64,000 nt of DNA. Source: Arthrobacter zhangbolii. Its GTDB lineage: Bacteria; Actinomycetota; Actinomycetes; Actinomycetales; Micrococcaceae. How positions within the stretch are numbered: position 1 is the stretch's first letter; each line of letters begins with the position of its first letter. The notes under the pieces are model-generated. The model saw nothing but the letters and a program-made list of their open reading frames with translations. It had not been told where the DNA came from and searched no databases. A program made the position numbers and the translations under genes. Below, piece by piece: positions 35,007 to 44,817 of this stretch. The stretch covers positions 2,108,001 through 2,172,000 of the forward strand of contig NZ_CP094984.1 in assembly GCF_022869865.1 (NCBI RefSeq), given 5' to 3'.

Positions 35007-38000
35007 TAGATCTTCTCCACGGTGACGATGTACTTGTCGGTGTCCTTGTCGTCGTCGGTGACCGTCAGGTCGCCGACAACAATCAGTTCACCGGTCAGGG
35101 TCTCCCTCTTGATCAGCTCGGCATTGGCCGCCAGCGCTTCGGCTTCGGCCTCCCCCGTCCGAACCGTGGTGCGGATGCGGTCGCTGATGTGCAGGTCCGC
35201 GTCGCGGCGGGCCTGCTGGATGGCACGGATGCCGTCGCGGGCCACGCCTTCGGCCGCCAGCTCGGGCGTGACCTCGGTGTTCAGGACCAGGAAGCCGCCG
35301 CCGGGCAGCACTGCAACCGCCTTCGCGGATTCGCCGTCGCCGGACTCCACGACGGTTTCCAGGGTGTACTCATGTTCTTCCAGCGGCAGGCCGCCGGCGG
35401 TGACCGTACCTGCGTCGTCCACCGACCAGTCGCCGGACTTCGCAGCCTTGATGGCGGTCTGGACGTTCCTGCCCAGGCGCGGGCCGGCGGCCCGGGCGTT
35501 GACCACCAGCTTCTGGCTGATGCCGAACTCGGCCGGATCTGCGGAGGCAGCCTCGACCAGGCGCACGTTCTTCAGGTTCAGTTCATCGGCGATGATCGCG
35601 GCGAACTGGCCGGAGAGCGCTTCGGCGTCCGGGGCGACGACGGTCATTTCGGACAGCGGCAGGCGCACCCGCAGGTTTGCCCCCTTGCGCAGGGAGGAAC
35701 CCACCGAGGCGATCCGGCGAGTGAGGTCCATGCGCTCGACCAGTTCCGGGTTGTTCGGGAACAGGTCCGCATCCGGCCAGTCGGTCAGGTGCACCGAGCG
35801 GCCGCCGGTCAGTCCCCGCCAGATTTCCTCGGCGATCAGGGGCAGCAGCGGTGCGGCGACCCGGCAGACCGTTTCCAGGCAGGTGTAGAGCACGTCGAAG
35901 GCCTGCGGATCCTCGTCGAAGAACCGGGTGCGGCTGCGGCGGATGTACCAGTTGGTCAGGGTGTCGGTGTAGGCGCGCAGGATCTCGCATGCCACGGACA
36001 CGTCGTAGGTGTCCAGGGCGCCGGTCATGTCCCGCACCAGGTCGCCGGTGGCGGCCAGCAGGTAGCGGTCCAGCGGCTCGGTGGAGTCGTAGCGGGCCTT
36101 GGCCTCGTAGCCGTTGCCGTTGTTGGCGGCGTTGGTGTAGAGGCTGAAGAAGTGCCAGACGTTCCACAGCGGCAGGATGGCCTGCCGGACGCCGTCGCGG
36201 ATGCCCTGTTCGGTGACAATCAGGTTGCCGCCGCGCAGGATGGGCGAGGCCATCAGGAACCAGCGCATGGCATCGGATCCGTCGCGGTCCAGCACCTCGG
36301 AGACGTCCGGGTAGTTGCGCAGCGACTTGGACATCTTCTGCCCGTCCGAGCCCAGGACAATGCCGTGGCTGATGACGTTGCGGAACGCCGGCCGGTCAAA
36401 CAGGGCGGTGGCGAGCACGTGCAGGGTGTAGAACCAGCCGCGGGTCTGGCCGATGTACTCCACGATGAAATCGCCCGGGTTGTGGCTTTCGAACCACTCG
36501 GCGTTCTCATGCGGGTAGTGCACCTGGGCGTAGGGCATGGAGCCCGAGTCGAACCAGACATCCAGCACGTCCTCCACGCGGCGCATGGTGGACTGGCCCT
36601 CTTCCGGGGTGCGGGGATCGTCGGGGTTGGGCCGGGTCAGCTCGTCGATGAACGGGCGGTGCAGGTCCGGCTTGCCCTCCTTGTTCAGCGGCAGCCGGCC
36701 GAAGTCCGCTTCCATTTCGGCCAGGGATCCGTAGACGTCGGTGCGCGGGTAATTGGGGTCATCCGAGACCCAGACCGGGATGGGGCTGCCCCAGTAGCGG
36801 TTGCGGCTAATGGACCAGTCACGGGCGTTTTCCAGCCATTTGCCGAACTGGCCGTCCTTGACGTTGTCCGGGATCCAGTTGATCTGCTGGTTCAGCTCGA
36901 CCATGCGGTCCTTGATCTTGGTGACCTCCACGAACCAGGAGGAAACCGCCTTGTAGATCAGCGGGTTCCGGCAGCGCCAGCAGTGCGGGTAGCTGTGCTC
37001 GTAGCTGGCCTGGCGCAGCAGCCGGCCGTCGGCCTTCAGGGCGCGGGTGATCGGCTTGTTGGCGTCGAAGACCTGCAGGGCAGCGATATCCTCCAGGGCG
37101 GTCTGCGCGAACATGGGCAGGAACTTGCCGCCCTCGTCCACGGAGAGGATCACGGGGATGCCGTTTTCCTCGCACACCTTCTGGTCATCCTCGCCGTAGG
37201 CCGGAGCCTGGTGGACAACACCGGTGCCGTCGGTGGTGGTGACGTAGTCAGCCGTGACAATCCGCCAGGCGTTCTCCGTCCCCCACTTCTCCGTGTCGGT
37301 GTAGATGTCCCAGAGCGGCGCGTACCGCAGTCCGGCCAGGTCCTTGCCCAGGTGCACAGCGGCAACGGCCGCGCGGGCGGAGTCGGCGTCGTCGTACCCC
37401 AGGTCCTTGGCATAGGAGCCCACCAGGTCCTCGGCGAGCAGGAAGCGGCCTTCGCCGGCCTGGGTGCCGTTGGGGCCGGCGGGCACGACGGCGTAGCTGA
37501 CCTCGGGTCCGACGGCCAGGGCCATGTTGGTGGGCAGGGTCCACGGCGTGGTGGTCCAGGCGATGGCCTTGACGCCCTCCAGCTCGGCGGAGAGCGCGTT
37601 GTCACCGGCGATCAGTGGGAACGTCACAGTGACGGTCTGGTCCTGGCGCATCTTGTAGACGTCGTCGTCCATGCGCAGCTCATGGTTGGAGAGCGGAGTC
37701 TCGTCCTTCCAGCAGTACGGGAGCACCCGGAAACCGCTGTAGGTCAGGCCCTTGTCATGCAGGGTCTTGAAGGCCCAGATGACCGATTCCATGTACTCGA
37801 CGTTGAGCGTCTTGTAGTCATTCTCGAAATCCACCCAGCGGGCCTGGCGGGTGACATAGTCCTGCCACTCGCCGGCGTACTTCATAACCGAGGCACGGCA
37901 GGCATCGTTGAACTTGTCGATGCCCATCTTCTCGATCTGGACCTTGTCGCTCATGCCCAGCTGCTTCATGGCTTCCAGTTCGGCCGGCAGGCCGTGGGTA

Positions 38001-38311
38001 TCCCAGCCGAAGCGGCGCTCAACCCGGCGTCCGCGCTGGGTCTGGTAGCGGGCCACCAGGTCCTTCACGTAGCCGGTGAGCAGGTGGCCGTAGTGCGGCA
38101 ATCCGTTGGCAAACGGCGGGCCGTCGTAGAAGACGAACTCGTTGTCGCCATCCTGACCGGCGGAACGGGCGTCAATGGAGGCCTGGAAAGTGCCGTCCTT
38201 GTCCCAGTACGTCAGAACCCGTTCTTCGAGTTCCGGAAACTTGGGCGAGGAGGGAACGGCAGCGCCGTCGCCTGTGCTGGCCTTGGGGTATACAGAGGGC
38301 ATAATCGTCAT
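35006..38311 (-). CDS. ileS: Isoleucine--tRNA ligase
   Basis: The 1101-residue class I synthetase has the HIGH-type motif PHYGHLL (72-78), the editing domain, the KMSKS signature in [12 protein letters not shown] (about 657) and C-terminal tRNA-binding regions. There is no C-terminal zinc-finger like that of E. coli IleS, consistent with the eukaryote-like actinobacterial type. The ATG at 38311 is supported by the leader: the sequestrator helix covers this ATG and its ribosome binding site. It is the first gene of ileS-folC-DUF4233-ndk. Confidence 0.98.
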   Translation of the reverse strand: MTIMPSVYPKASTGDGAAVPSSPKFPELEERVLTYWDKDGTFQASIDARSAGQDGDNEFVFYDGPPFANGLPHYGHLLTGYVKDLVARYQTQRGRRVERRFGWDTHGLPAELEAMKQLGMSDKVQIEKMGIDKFNDACRASVMKYAGEWQDYVTRQARWVDFENDYKTLNVEYMESVIWAFKTLHDKGLTYSGFRVLPYCWKDETPLSNHELRMDDDVYKMRQDQTVTVTFPLIAGDNALSAELEGVKAIAWTTTPWTLPTNMALAVGPEVSYAVVPAGPNGTQAGEGRFLLAEDLVGSYAKDLGYDDADSARAAVAAVHLGKDLAGLRYAPLWDIYTDTEKWGTENAWRIVTADYVTTTDGTGVVHQAPAYGEDDQKVCEENGIPVILSVDEGGKFLPMFAQTALEDIAALQVFDANKPITRALKADGRLLRQASYEHSYPHCWRCRNPLIYKAVSSWFVEVTKIKDRMVELNQQINWIPDNVKDGQFGKWLENARDWSISRNRYWGSPIPVWVSDDPNYPRTDVYGSLAEMEADFGRLPLNKEGKPDLHRPFIDELTRPNPDDPRTPEEGQSTMRRVEDVLDVWFDSGSMPYAQVHYPHENAEWFESHNPGDFIVEYIGQTRGWFYTLHVLATALFDRPAFRNVISHGIVLGSDGQKMSKSLRNYPDVSEVLDRDGSDAMRWFLMASPILRGGNLIVTEQGIRDGVRQAILPLWNVWHFFSLYTNAANNGNGYEAKARYDSTEPLDRYLLAATGDLVRDMTGALDTYDVSVACEILRAYTDTLTNWYIRRSRTRFFDEDPQAFDVLYTCLETVCRVAAPLLPLIAEEIWRGLTGGRSVHLTDWPDADLFPNNPELVERMDLTRRIASVGSSLRKGANLRVRLPLSEMTVVAPDAEALSGQFAAIIADELNLKNVRLVEAASADPAEFGISQKLVVNARAAGPRLGRNVQTAIKAAKSGDWSVDDAGTVTAGGLPLEEHEYTLETVVESGDGESAKAVAVLPGGGFLVLNTEVTPELAAEGVARDGIRAIQQARRDADLHISDRIRTTVRTGEAEAEALAANAELIKRETLTGELIVVGDLTVTDDDKDTDKYIVTVEKI

Positions 38312-38571
38312 CCTGTTAGCGGCAAGTAAATCTGGCTGTGGAATTCAGGATGCGAGGGCGGCTGTCCCGTTCCGGCCCGAAGACCGGCGGTAAACCGCGG
38401 TACCACCTCGCTTGCCGCCGTGTGTGCCCCGCTGAGTGCCGGGGAACGCGCGACTGCCGCTCGTTGACTGCTGTGACGGGCTTACCCGTCCGGTTCTACT
38501 GGGCCCTCCGCGCCGGAGCGGGGTGGCTGTTCTTCCGGAAGCTCACCGGTGATAGCCGGGTCGAAGCTGCT
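38309..38571 (-). promoter_or_regulatory. Translational T-box riboswitch of ileS (class II, short stem I)
   Basis: The roughly 260-base leader has all actinobacterial T-box parts on the minus strand. The specifier ATC (Ile) sits at 38551-38553 within CGGCTATCACCGG, a short stem I. The T-box AGGTGGTACCGCGG lies at 38395-38408. The antisequestrator stem pairs GCGAGG (38406-38411) with CCTCGC (38352-38357). The alternative sequestrator pairs CATCCTG (38346-38352) with CAGGATG (38309-38315), covering the ribosome binding site and start codon. Uncharged tRNA-Ile should free the start. The two helices share bases, so they exclude each other. Confidence 0.93.
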
Positions 38572-38578
38572 TCGCACA

Positions 38579-38608
38579 AGTTTAGGCCACGCCCGCGCCG
38601 GTTGTCGA
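38579..38608 (-). promoter_or_regulatory. Candidate ileS promoter
   Basis: On the minus strand TCGACA (38603-38608) and TAAACT (38579-38584) are 18 bases apart, placing the start near 38571, just before stem I of the T-box. The remaining bases up to 38709 are GC-rich and show no gene. Confidence 0.55.
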
Positions 38609-38709
38609 AGCACCGCAGCCTGTGCGGGCCTGACCGCGGACCTGACCGCGGGCAGGGCCGCGGGCCGGGCCGCCGCCACGGGGACGGCCGGCCCGGCTGC
38701 GGGGACGGA

Positions 38710-39468
38710 TTAGCTGCCGGTGCGGATGACCTTGTGCTGGGCTGCCTGCGCCAGCGGCCGCAGCACCACCTGGTCCAGGTTCACGTGGTGCGGCAGGTTC
38801 AGGGAGAAGGCCATGACCTCGGCAACGTCCTCGGCGGTCAGGGGCTTCTCGACACCGGCGTACACCTTATCCGCCGCGTTCGGATCCCCCAGCCGGTTCA
38901 GGGAGAACTCCTCGGTCTTCACCATCCCGGGAGCTATCTCGATCACCCGGACGTTGTGTTCAGCCTCTTCCAGGCGCAGGGTGCGGGCCAGCATTTCCTC
39001 GCCCGATTTGGCCGCGCAGTACCCGGCGCCTCCTTCATAGGCTGTTGAGGCCGCCGTCGAGGTGAGCAGCAGGACGGAACCGCGGCCGCTGGCCCGCAGC
39101 GCCGGCAGGAATGCCTGTGTCATCCGCAGTGCGCCGAGGACGTTGACGTCATACATCCGCTGCCAGTCACTGATGCTGCCCCCGGCAACGGAGTCCAGCC
39201 CGAAGGCCCCTCCGGCGTTGTTGATCAGCGCATCCACTCCCCCGCCGGCCAGCACCGTTTCCGCCAGCTGCGCCACGGACGCATCGTCGGTAACGTCCGC
39301 GGCCACAGGGACGGCGCCTGTCTCATCCGCGAGCGCCTGCAGCCTGTCCACACGCCGGGCCACCGCGACCACATCCCATCCTGAGGCCCGGAGCGCCCGT
39401 ACAGCGGCGGCTCCAATGCCTGAACTTGCTCCGGTAACTACTGCCCGCTTGGGTGTGATCTCAGTCAT
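38710..39468 (-). CDS. SDR family oxidoreductase
   Basis: The 252-residue classical SDR has the cofactor motif TGASSGIGAAAV (about 13-24), NNAGG, the catalytic serine region LTSTAAS and YCAAK (YxxxK). The residue after the second strand is Arg (ARRVDR), which favours NADP(H). It is of the serine/3-hydroxy acid dehydrogenase (YdfG-like) type by overall layout (PGMVKTEEFSLNR). The ATG at 39468 is preferred over one six codons upstream because it gives the family start. Substrate unknown. Single gene upstream-oriented to the ileS promoter. Confidence 0.88.
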   Translation of the reverse strand: MTEITPKRAVVTGASSGIGAAAVRALRASGWDVVAVARRVDRLQALADETGAVPVAADVTDDASVAQLAETVLAGGGVDALINNAGGAFGLDSVAGGSISDWQRMYDVNVLGALRMTQAFLPALRASGRGSVLLLTSTAASTAYEGGAGYCAAKSGEEMLARTLRLEEAEHNVRVIEIAPGMVKTEEFSLNRLGDPNAADKVYAGVEKPLTAEDVAEVMAFSLNLPHHVNLDQVVLRPLAQAAQHKVIRTGS

Positions 39469-39607
39469 GTGAGCTACTCTAGCCACGGTTTGCGGCCTGC
39501 CCCGTGTTCGTTACGGACCGCTTAGCCTAGGCGTGGGCGGGACTGTTCCTGCCCAGCGCCGGTTGGTTGCCGGGGCCGGTCGGTTTGTGCCGGTCCGGTT
39601 CGAGGGC

Positions 39608-40468
39608 CTACCAAGCCCCCACCTGCCGCCTCCGGGCCCCACCGCGGTAGAGCGGACGCCAGGTCCTGCACGTGCGATGTACGAGTTCAATGAAGCTGCC
39701 AGGACTGTGCAGGATCATCTCGGCAGTAACGCGCAAGGTGACCAATCCGCCGGAGGTCGAACAGTTCCAGCGCTGCCGGTCTTTCCGGTATTCCGTCCGC
39801 CCACTGTGGAAGGCGTAGCCGTCAATCTCAATGATCAACCATCCGTCGATGAGGAAGTCAACGCGGCCGACTCCGGGCAGCATCACCTCCTCCTGCGGGA
39901 GGAAACCGGCGGCAAGGAGGTGGAAACGGGCACAGACCTCCAGAGGGGAAGCGGTCGTCCGGCGCACCGTTTCCAGCAGTCGGGCGATTCTCCAGTCCCT
40001 CAGTCCTGAAAATTCCTGTTTCAGGGTTTCCAGCCCCACGGCGTTGCAGACCACGGCGGACTCAGCGATCACCAGGGCTTCCACACTGGGAAGACAGCAG
40101 AATGCGTCGCGGACGATCTCCCGGGGTGCTGCTATCAGCCGGTGGCCCGAGCGGCGCCCCCGATGCAGCACTGTGTCCGGGAGGGTGAGCGCCCTGTCGC
40201 ACCGGAGATGAACCGGGCCGGGAGGTGCCAGCACCCACCAGTCCAAAAGGGAGGCTGCGGACACGCAAGACAGCGATGCCCCATTGCGGGCCGCCCGAAG
40301 CAGGGCAGGATCGGCACCCTCCAACGCCAGGAGGCCCCGACCAACCCGCCGAAGCAACCCGGAACGCACGGCCGCATCCACCTGCCGCTGGGAAAACCCG
40401 TTTGCCACCAGTGTGCCTTGCCGGGCCAGCCAGTGCCTGGACCTGAGGAATGCTTCGAGTTCCTGCAT
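39608..40468 (-). CDS. AbiEi-type antitoxin domain protein with DUF559 (endonuclease-like) C-terminus
   Basis: The 286-residue protein has an N-terminal winged helix like that of AbiEi antitoxins (residues about 5-55: GTLVANGFSQRQVDAAVRSG) and a C-terminal domain with VDFLIDGWLIIEIDGYAFHSG (about 205-225, split here as VDFLIDGWLII and EIDGYAFHSG). The latter resembles DUF559/Vsr-like PD-(D/E)XK nucleases. Such proteins are common orphan genes in actinobacteria. No AbiEii toxin is adjacent, so a toxin-antitoxin role is not supported. GAGGGTGGGGGA precedes the ATG at 40468. Confidence 0.75.
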   Translation of the reverse strand: MQELEAFLRSRHWLARQGTLVANGFSQRQVDAAVRSGLLRRVGRGLLALEGADPALLRAARNGASLSCVSAASLLDWWVLAPPGPVHLRCDRALTLPDTVLHRGRRSGHRLIAAPREIVRDAFCCLPSVEALVIAESAVVCNAVGLETLKQEFSGLRDWRIARLLETVRRTTASPLEVCARFHLLAAGFLPQEEVMLPGVGRVDFLIDGWLIIEIDGYAFHSGRTEYRKDRQRWNCSTSGGLVTLRVTAEMILHSPGSFIELVHRTCRTWRPLYRGGARRRQVGAW

Positions 40469-40941
40469 TCCCCCACCCTCGCCGTCGCACTCAACCACGA
40501 GTCGAGCAGTGAACTGTCATGTGAAGGATCGGACTGCATCGTGGCCTATTCTTCTGCTCTGTGGAGGGACAGTCGCAACTGAGTTCTTCCCGGCCGCCGG
40601 CTCAGTCCACAATTGCGTACTTTCCCACCTCCGTCGGCTTCCTTCGCCAGTCGCACCTGACCCCTTTCCCCTCTGCCGGCAGCTTCCCTACCCGAACTTC
40701 CCACACTCCGGGGCTGGTGTTACTGATGGGGTCACGGCAGCCACATCCGTACCGAAGCGTGGGAAATTCCAAGAGCCCTCGGCCCGGAGAGGCCCTGGCA
40801 ACAAGCCGGCCCCTGCCTCCGACACCCCTGGGCCGGGAATGGGCCCCGCACGGGCCCCCGGCCTCGCACGGACACCCGGCACCGCACGGACACCCGGCAC
40901 CGCCCCGCCGCGCCCGCGCCCGCACCCGCACCCCGGGAACC
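40469..40941. other. Gene-poor GC-rich region with short tandem repeat
   Basis: No gene is supported in these 470 bases. Open frames exist in several registers but are low-complexity Pro/Arg/Gly sequences expected from GC-rich non-coding DNA. Around 40867-40902 an 18-base unit (gcacggacacccggcacc) occurs twice in tandem with a related partial copy before it. The promoter of the AbiEi/DUF559 gene must lie at the left edge (40469-40560). Confidence 0.5.
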
Positions 40942-41325
40942 CTACGCCCCGGGTGCGGGCCCGGAGAGCAGATAGTCGCGCAGGACCACCGCCTCGTTCT
41001 CCTTCTCATTCCGCGCCCCGAACAGCAGCACTGTGTCCGGCCGGGACCGGCACTCGAGACTGAAGTCCGCCACCTCGGGATTCTGCTCCAGCTCGCCGCG
41101 GTACCGCTGGACAAACTCTTCCCAGCGCTCCTCCCGGTGACCGAACCATTTGCGCAGGTCGGTGCTGGGGGCCAGGTCCTTCAGCCATTCATCCAGGCTG
41201 GCCCTTTCCCTGGACACCCCGCGCGGCCAGAGCCGGTCCACCAAAACCCGGAAGCCGCCGTCGGGAGGTGCGTAGATCCGCCGGATACGTACATTCCATG
41301 ACGGGGATTCGCTCGTGGACGCCAT
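40942..41325 (-). CDS. DUF488 family protein
   Basis: The 127-residue protein shows the DUF488 pattern: IRRIYAPPDGGFRVLVDRLWPRGVSRER in two runs at residues 13-40, then WLKDLAPSTDLRKWFGH (about 47-63) and the TVLLFGARNEKENEAVVL C-terminus. The function of the family is unknown; it is a small soluble protein. It is divergent from valS with 75 bases between starts. Confidence 0.88.
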   Translation of the reverse strand: MASTSESPSWNVRIRRIYAPPDGGFRVLVDRLWPRGVSRERASLDEWLKDLAPSTDLRKWFGHREERWEEFVQRYRGELEQNPEVADFSLECRSRPDTVLLFGARNEKENEAVVLRDYLLSGPAPGA

Positions 41326-41400
41326 ACCGGGATGCTACTGCCGGCGAACCGTGCCCGGACAGTGCCTCAGACCATAGCGCTGCATGGAAGAATGGAAAGC

Positions 41401-44028
41401 ATGGCTGAACATATCCCGGGCACAGACACGCCCGACAACGCACCCAAGACCGTATCCGTCCCCGACAAGCCCGCCCTTGAGGGGCTCGAGTCCAAGCTGA
41501 GCGCCCGCTGGCGCGAGGAGGGAACGTACGCGTTTAATCCGGACACGGTCCGGGAGCAGGTCTACTCCATCGACACTCCCCCGCCCACGGCGTCCGGTTC
41601 CCTGCACGTGGGGCACATGTTCTCCTACACGCAGACCGACGTTATGGCCCGCTACCAGCGGATGACCGGCAAGAATGTCTTCTACCCGATGGGGTGGGAT
41701 GACAACGGCCTGCCCACCGAACGCCGTGTGCAGAACTACTACGGTGTCCGTTGCGACCCCACCAAGCCGTACGACCCGGATTACCGCCCCCCGGCCAAGG
41801 CTGCCAAGAACCAGCGCGATTTCGACGTCGTCTCCCGCCGCAACTTCATTGAGCTGTGTGAGGAACTGGCTGTGGAGGATGAGAAGGTCTTCGAGGACCT
41901 CTTCTCCACCCTGGGCCTGTCCGTGGACTGGAACCGCACCTACCGCACCATTGATGACCATTCCCGCGCCGTCAGCCAGCGCGCGTTCCTGGAGAACCTG
42001 CGGGACGGCGATGCCTACATGGCCGAGGCGCCGACCCTCTGGGATGTCACCTTCCGCACCGCGGTGGCCCAGGCCGAACTCGAGGACCGCGAGCAGCCCG
42101 GCGCCTACCACCGGATCAGCTTCCACGCCCCCGACGGCGAGAAGATCTACATCGAAACCACCCGTCCGGAACTGCTGCCGGCCTGCGTGGCCCTGGTGGC
42201 ACACCCCGATGACGAGCGGTACCAGCGCCTGTTCGGCACCACGGTGAAGTCCCCGCTGTTCGACGTCGAGGTGGAGGTTAAGGCGCATCCGCTGGCCAAG
42301 CCGGACAAGGGTTCCGGCATTGCCATGATCTGTACCTTCGGCGACCTGACCGACGTCACGTGGTGGCGGGAACTGAACCTGCCCACCCGCGCCGTCATCG
42401 GCCGTGACGGCCGCATCCTGGCCGAGACCCCGGAATGGATCGCCACCGAGGCGGCGAAGGAAAACTACGCCGCCCTGGCCACCAAGACCGTCTTCAGCGC
42501 CAAGGAAACCGTTGTCGAAATGCTCCGTGAAAGCGGAGACCTCGACGGCGAGCCCAAGAAGATCACCCACCCGGTCAACTTCTTCGAAAAGGGAGACAAG
42601 CCGCTCGAAGTTGTGACCAGCCGCCAGTGGTACATCCGCAACGGCGGACGCGATGAGGAACGCCGCGAACGCCTGATTCGCCGCGGCCGGGAGATCGATT
42701 TCCATCCCGCGTTCATGCGCTCCCGCTACGAGAACTGGATCGAAGGCCTGAACGGCGACTGGCTGGTCTCCCGCCAGCGCTTCTTCGGTGTTCCGGTGCC
42801 GGTCTGGTACCCGCTGGACGCTGCGGGCAACCCGGATTACGACAATCCGGTCCTCCCGGATTCCGCGTCCCTGCCGGTGGATCCTGCCGCCGAAGCCGCG
42901 CCGGGGTACGAAGAGTCCCAGCGCAACCAGCCCGGTGGCTTCATTGGCGACGCGGACGTCCTGGACACCTGGGCCACTTCCTCCCTGACCCCTCAGATTG
43001 TCGGCGGCTGGAGCGTGGATGAGGACCTCTTCGCCAAAGTCTTCCCGTTCGATCTGCGTCCGCAGGGCCACGACATCATCCGCACCTGGCTGTTCTCCTC
43101 CGTGGTGCGCGCCGATGCCCTGAACGCGGCCGCGCCGTGGAAGCACGCCGCGATTTCCGGCTGGATCCTGGACCCGGACCGCAAGAAGATGTCCAAGTCC
43201 AAGGGCAACGTGGTGGTCCCCACGGATGTGCTTAACGAATATGGTTCCGACGCCGTGCGGTACTGGGCGGCCTCCGCCAAGCTCGGCGCGGACACCGCCT
43301 ACGAGATTGCGCAGATGAAGATCGGCCGCCGGCTGGCGATCAAGCTGCTCAACGCGTCCAAGTTCGTCCTGAACCTGGGCGCGACGGAGGCGAACGTGGC
43401 ACTGGATGACACCTCGGTGATCACCAACGCGCTGGATACGTCCCTGCTCGCCCAGCTGACCGAGGTCGTTCAGGCCGCTACGAGCGCGTTTGAACGCTAC
43501 GACTACGCCAAGGCACTGCAGCTGACCGAGTCCTTCTTCTGGTCCTTCACGGATGACTACGTGGAGCTGATCAAGGACCGCGCCTACGGCGCCGCCGGCG
43601 AGGCCGAGCAGGCATCGGTGCTGGCCACCCTGGCAACCACCCTGGATTCGCTGCTGCGCCTGTTCGCCCCGTTCCTGCCCTTCGCCACCGAAGAGGTCTG
43701 GGGCTGGTGGCGCAGCGGGTCCGTGCACCGCGCGCCGTGGCCGAACGTCGACGGCCTTTCGGCCGCTGTGGCCGACGCCGACGCCGCGATCCTGGGCACG
43801 GTTGCCGCCGCACTGGGCGGCATCCGCAAGGCAAAGTCCGAAGCCAAGGTCAAGCAGCGCACCGAGGTCCTCAAGGCCACGGTGACCGCTCCGGAGGGCG
43901 CCGTGGCACGTCTGCGGGCAGGACAGGCCGATCTGAAGGCCGCAGGCAACGTGCGCGAGCTGAACCTGGCGGTCGGCGAGGGTGAGCTCAGCGTCTCCGA
44001 CGTCGAGCTGGCACCGCCGGCCGAGTAG
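41401..44028 (+). CDS. valS: Valine--tRNA ligase
   Basis: The 875-residue class I synthetase has the HIGH motif GSLHVGHMF (66-74), WDDNGLPTER, the editing domain, RKKMSKSKGN (about 595) and a C-terminal coiled-coil-like arm (AKSEAKVKQRTEV near 815). I took the ATG at 41401; an ATG three codons upstream (41392) is also possible. It is followed by a strong terminator, so it is a single-gene unit. No T-box was seen in the short upstream region. Confidence 0.97.
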   Translation: MAEHIPGTDTPDNAPKTVSVPDKPALEGLESKLSARWREEGTYAFNPDTVREQVYSIDTPPPTASGSLHVGHMFSYTQTDVMARYQRMTGKNVFYPMGWDDNGLPTERRVQNYYGVRCDPTKPYDPDYRPPAKAAKNQRDFDVVSRRNFIELCEELAVEDEKVFEDLFSTLGLSVDWNRTYRTIDDHSRAVSQRAFLENLRDGDAYMAEAPTLWDVTFRTAVAQAELEDREQPGAYHRISFHAPDGEKIYIETTRPELLPACVALVAHPDDERYQRLFGTTVKSPLFDVEVEVKAHPLAKPDKGSGIAMICTFGDLTDVTWWRELNLPTRAVIGRDGRILAETPEWIATEAAKENYAALATKTVFSAKETVVEMLRESGDLDGEPKKITHPVNFFEKGDKPLEVVTSRQWYIRNGGRDEERRERLIRRGREIDFHPAFMRSRYENWIEGLNGDWLVSRQRFFGVPVPVWYPLDAAGNPDYDNPVLPDSASLPVDPAAEAAPGYEESQRNQPGGFIGDADVLDTWATSSLTPQIVGGWSVDEDLFAKVFPFDLRPQGHDIIRTWLFSSVVRADALNAAAPWKHAAISGWILDPDRKKMSKSKGNVVVPTDVLNEYGSDAVRYWAASAKLGADTAYEIAQMKIGRRLAIKLLNASKFVLNLGATEANVALDDTSVITNALDTSLLAQLTEVVQAATSAFERYDYAKALQLTESFFWSFTDDYVELIKDRAYGAAGEAEQASVLATLATTLDSLLRLFAPFLPFATEEVWGWWRSGSVHRAPWPNVDGLSAAVADADAAILGTVAAALGGIRKAKSEAKVKQRTEVLKATVTAPEGAVARLRAGQADLKAAGNVRELNLAVGEGELSVSDVELAPPAE

Positions 44029-44037
44029 CGGCACATA

Positions 44038-44076
44038 CAAAGGGCCCGTCCGGACTTTTCCGGACGGGCCCTTTTG
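44038..44076 (+). terminator. Intrinsic terminator of valS
   Basis: A perfect 14-base stem (44040-44053 with 44060-44073), loop actttt, runs into TTTT 12 bases after the valS stop. The reverse strand also ends in Ts, so it may serve both sides, including the convergent DsbA-like gene. Confidence 0.92.
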
Positions 44077-44132
44077 CTGTGCTCAGCGGATACTCACCGC
44101 TCAGCTGCCCCGCATTCCGGAGCAGATGGGAA

Positions 44133-44750
44133 TCAGTCGAAGCGCGGGCTTTCGGTGCGGCTGCGCTTAAGTTCGAAGAAGGCCGGGTTCGAAGCGAGCA
44201 TCACGGCGCCGTCAAACATGGTTCCTGCTTCCTCGCCGCGCGGGATGCGGGTGAGGACCGGCCCGAAGAATGCGGTGCCGTTGAAAGCAACAATGGGGGT
44301 TCCGACCTCGTCGCCGACCTTCTCGATGCCTTCCTTATGCGAAGCACGCAGCTGGGCGTCATATTCGTCAGTCTCGGCATAGCGGGCCAGCTCCGCGGGA
44401 AGTCCCGTCTCCTCAAGGGCCTCGCGGATTACGGAGGGGAAATCCTCATTGCCGCCGTCGTGGATCCGGGAACCCATGGCGTCGTAGAGCTTTTTGACGT
44501 ACTCATCGCCGTGGAGCTCCTGTGCAGCGATGATGACGCGTACCGGACCCCAGGCCTTGTCCATCCGCTCCCGGTAGTCCGCCGGCAGGTCGCGTCCCTC
44601 GTTGAGGACGGCAAGGCTCATCACGTGCCAGTTGGTGCGCACGTCGCGGACCTGCTCCACCTCGCCCATCCAGCGGGAGGTGACCCAGGCGAAGGGGCAC
44701 ATCGGATCGAACCAGAAATCTGCGGTGGACGCGGAAGCGGTAACGCTCAT
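44133..44750 (-). CDS. DsbA-fold protein of the mycothiol-dependent nitroreductase (Rv2466c) family
   Basis: The 205-residue protein follows the Rv2466c pattern closely: ADFWFDPMCPFAWVTSRW (10-27), HVMSLAVLNEGRDLP, AWGPVRVIIAA and FFGPVLTRIPRGEEAG. That family is a mycothiol-dependent reductase with a thioredoxin fold and a helical insertion. Here the active site is CPFA (Cys18 to Ala21): the resolving cysteine of CPWC is missing, so only monothiol chemistry is possible. AAAGGAGA precedes the ATG at 44750. It lies 67 bases downstream of clpX on the same strand. Confidence 0.87.
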   Translation of the reverse strand: MSVTASASTADFWFDPMCPFAWVTSRWMGEVEQVRDVRTNWHVMSLAVLNEGRDLPADYRERMDKAWGPVRVIIAAQELHGDEYVKKLYDAMGSRIHDGGNEDFPSVIREALEETGLPAELARYAETDEYDAQLRASHKEGIEKVGDEVGTPIVAFNGTAFFGPVLTRIPRGEEAGTMFDGAVMLASNPAFFELKRSRTESPRFD

Positions 44751-44817
44751 GGAAATCTCCTTTGATGGCAGTCCGCGGCTTTGCCCGCCGCGCTCAGTAC
44801 CGGATAACAACCGCGGA

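Noticed and set aside
35189-38329. 1046-codon plus-strand open frame opposite ileS
   Set aside because: It is antisense to ileS and would run through the T-box leader; composition is typical of a shadow frame.
40561-41301. Plus-strand frame in the gap before DUF488
   Set aside because: Its product is low-complexity Pro/His/Arg sequence, it overlaps the DUF488 gene on the other strand and has no ribosome binding site.
41335-44040. 901-codon minus-strand open frame opposite valS
   Set aside because: It covers valS and its terminator exactly; valS has all synthetase motifs on the plus strand.
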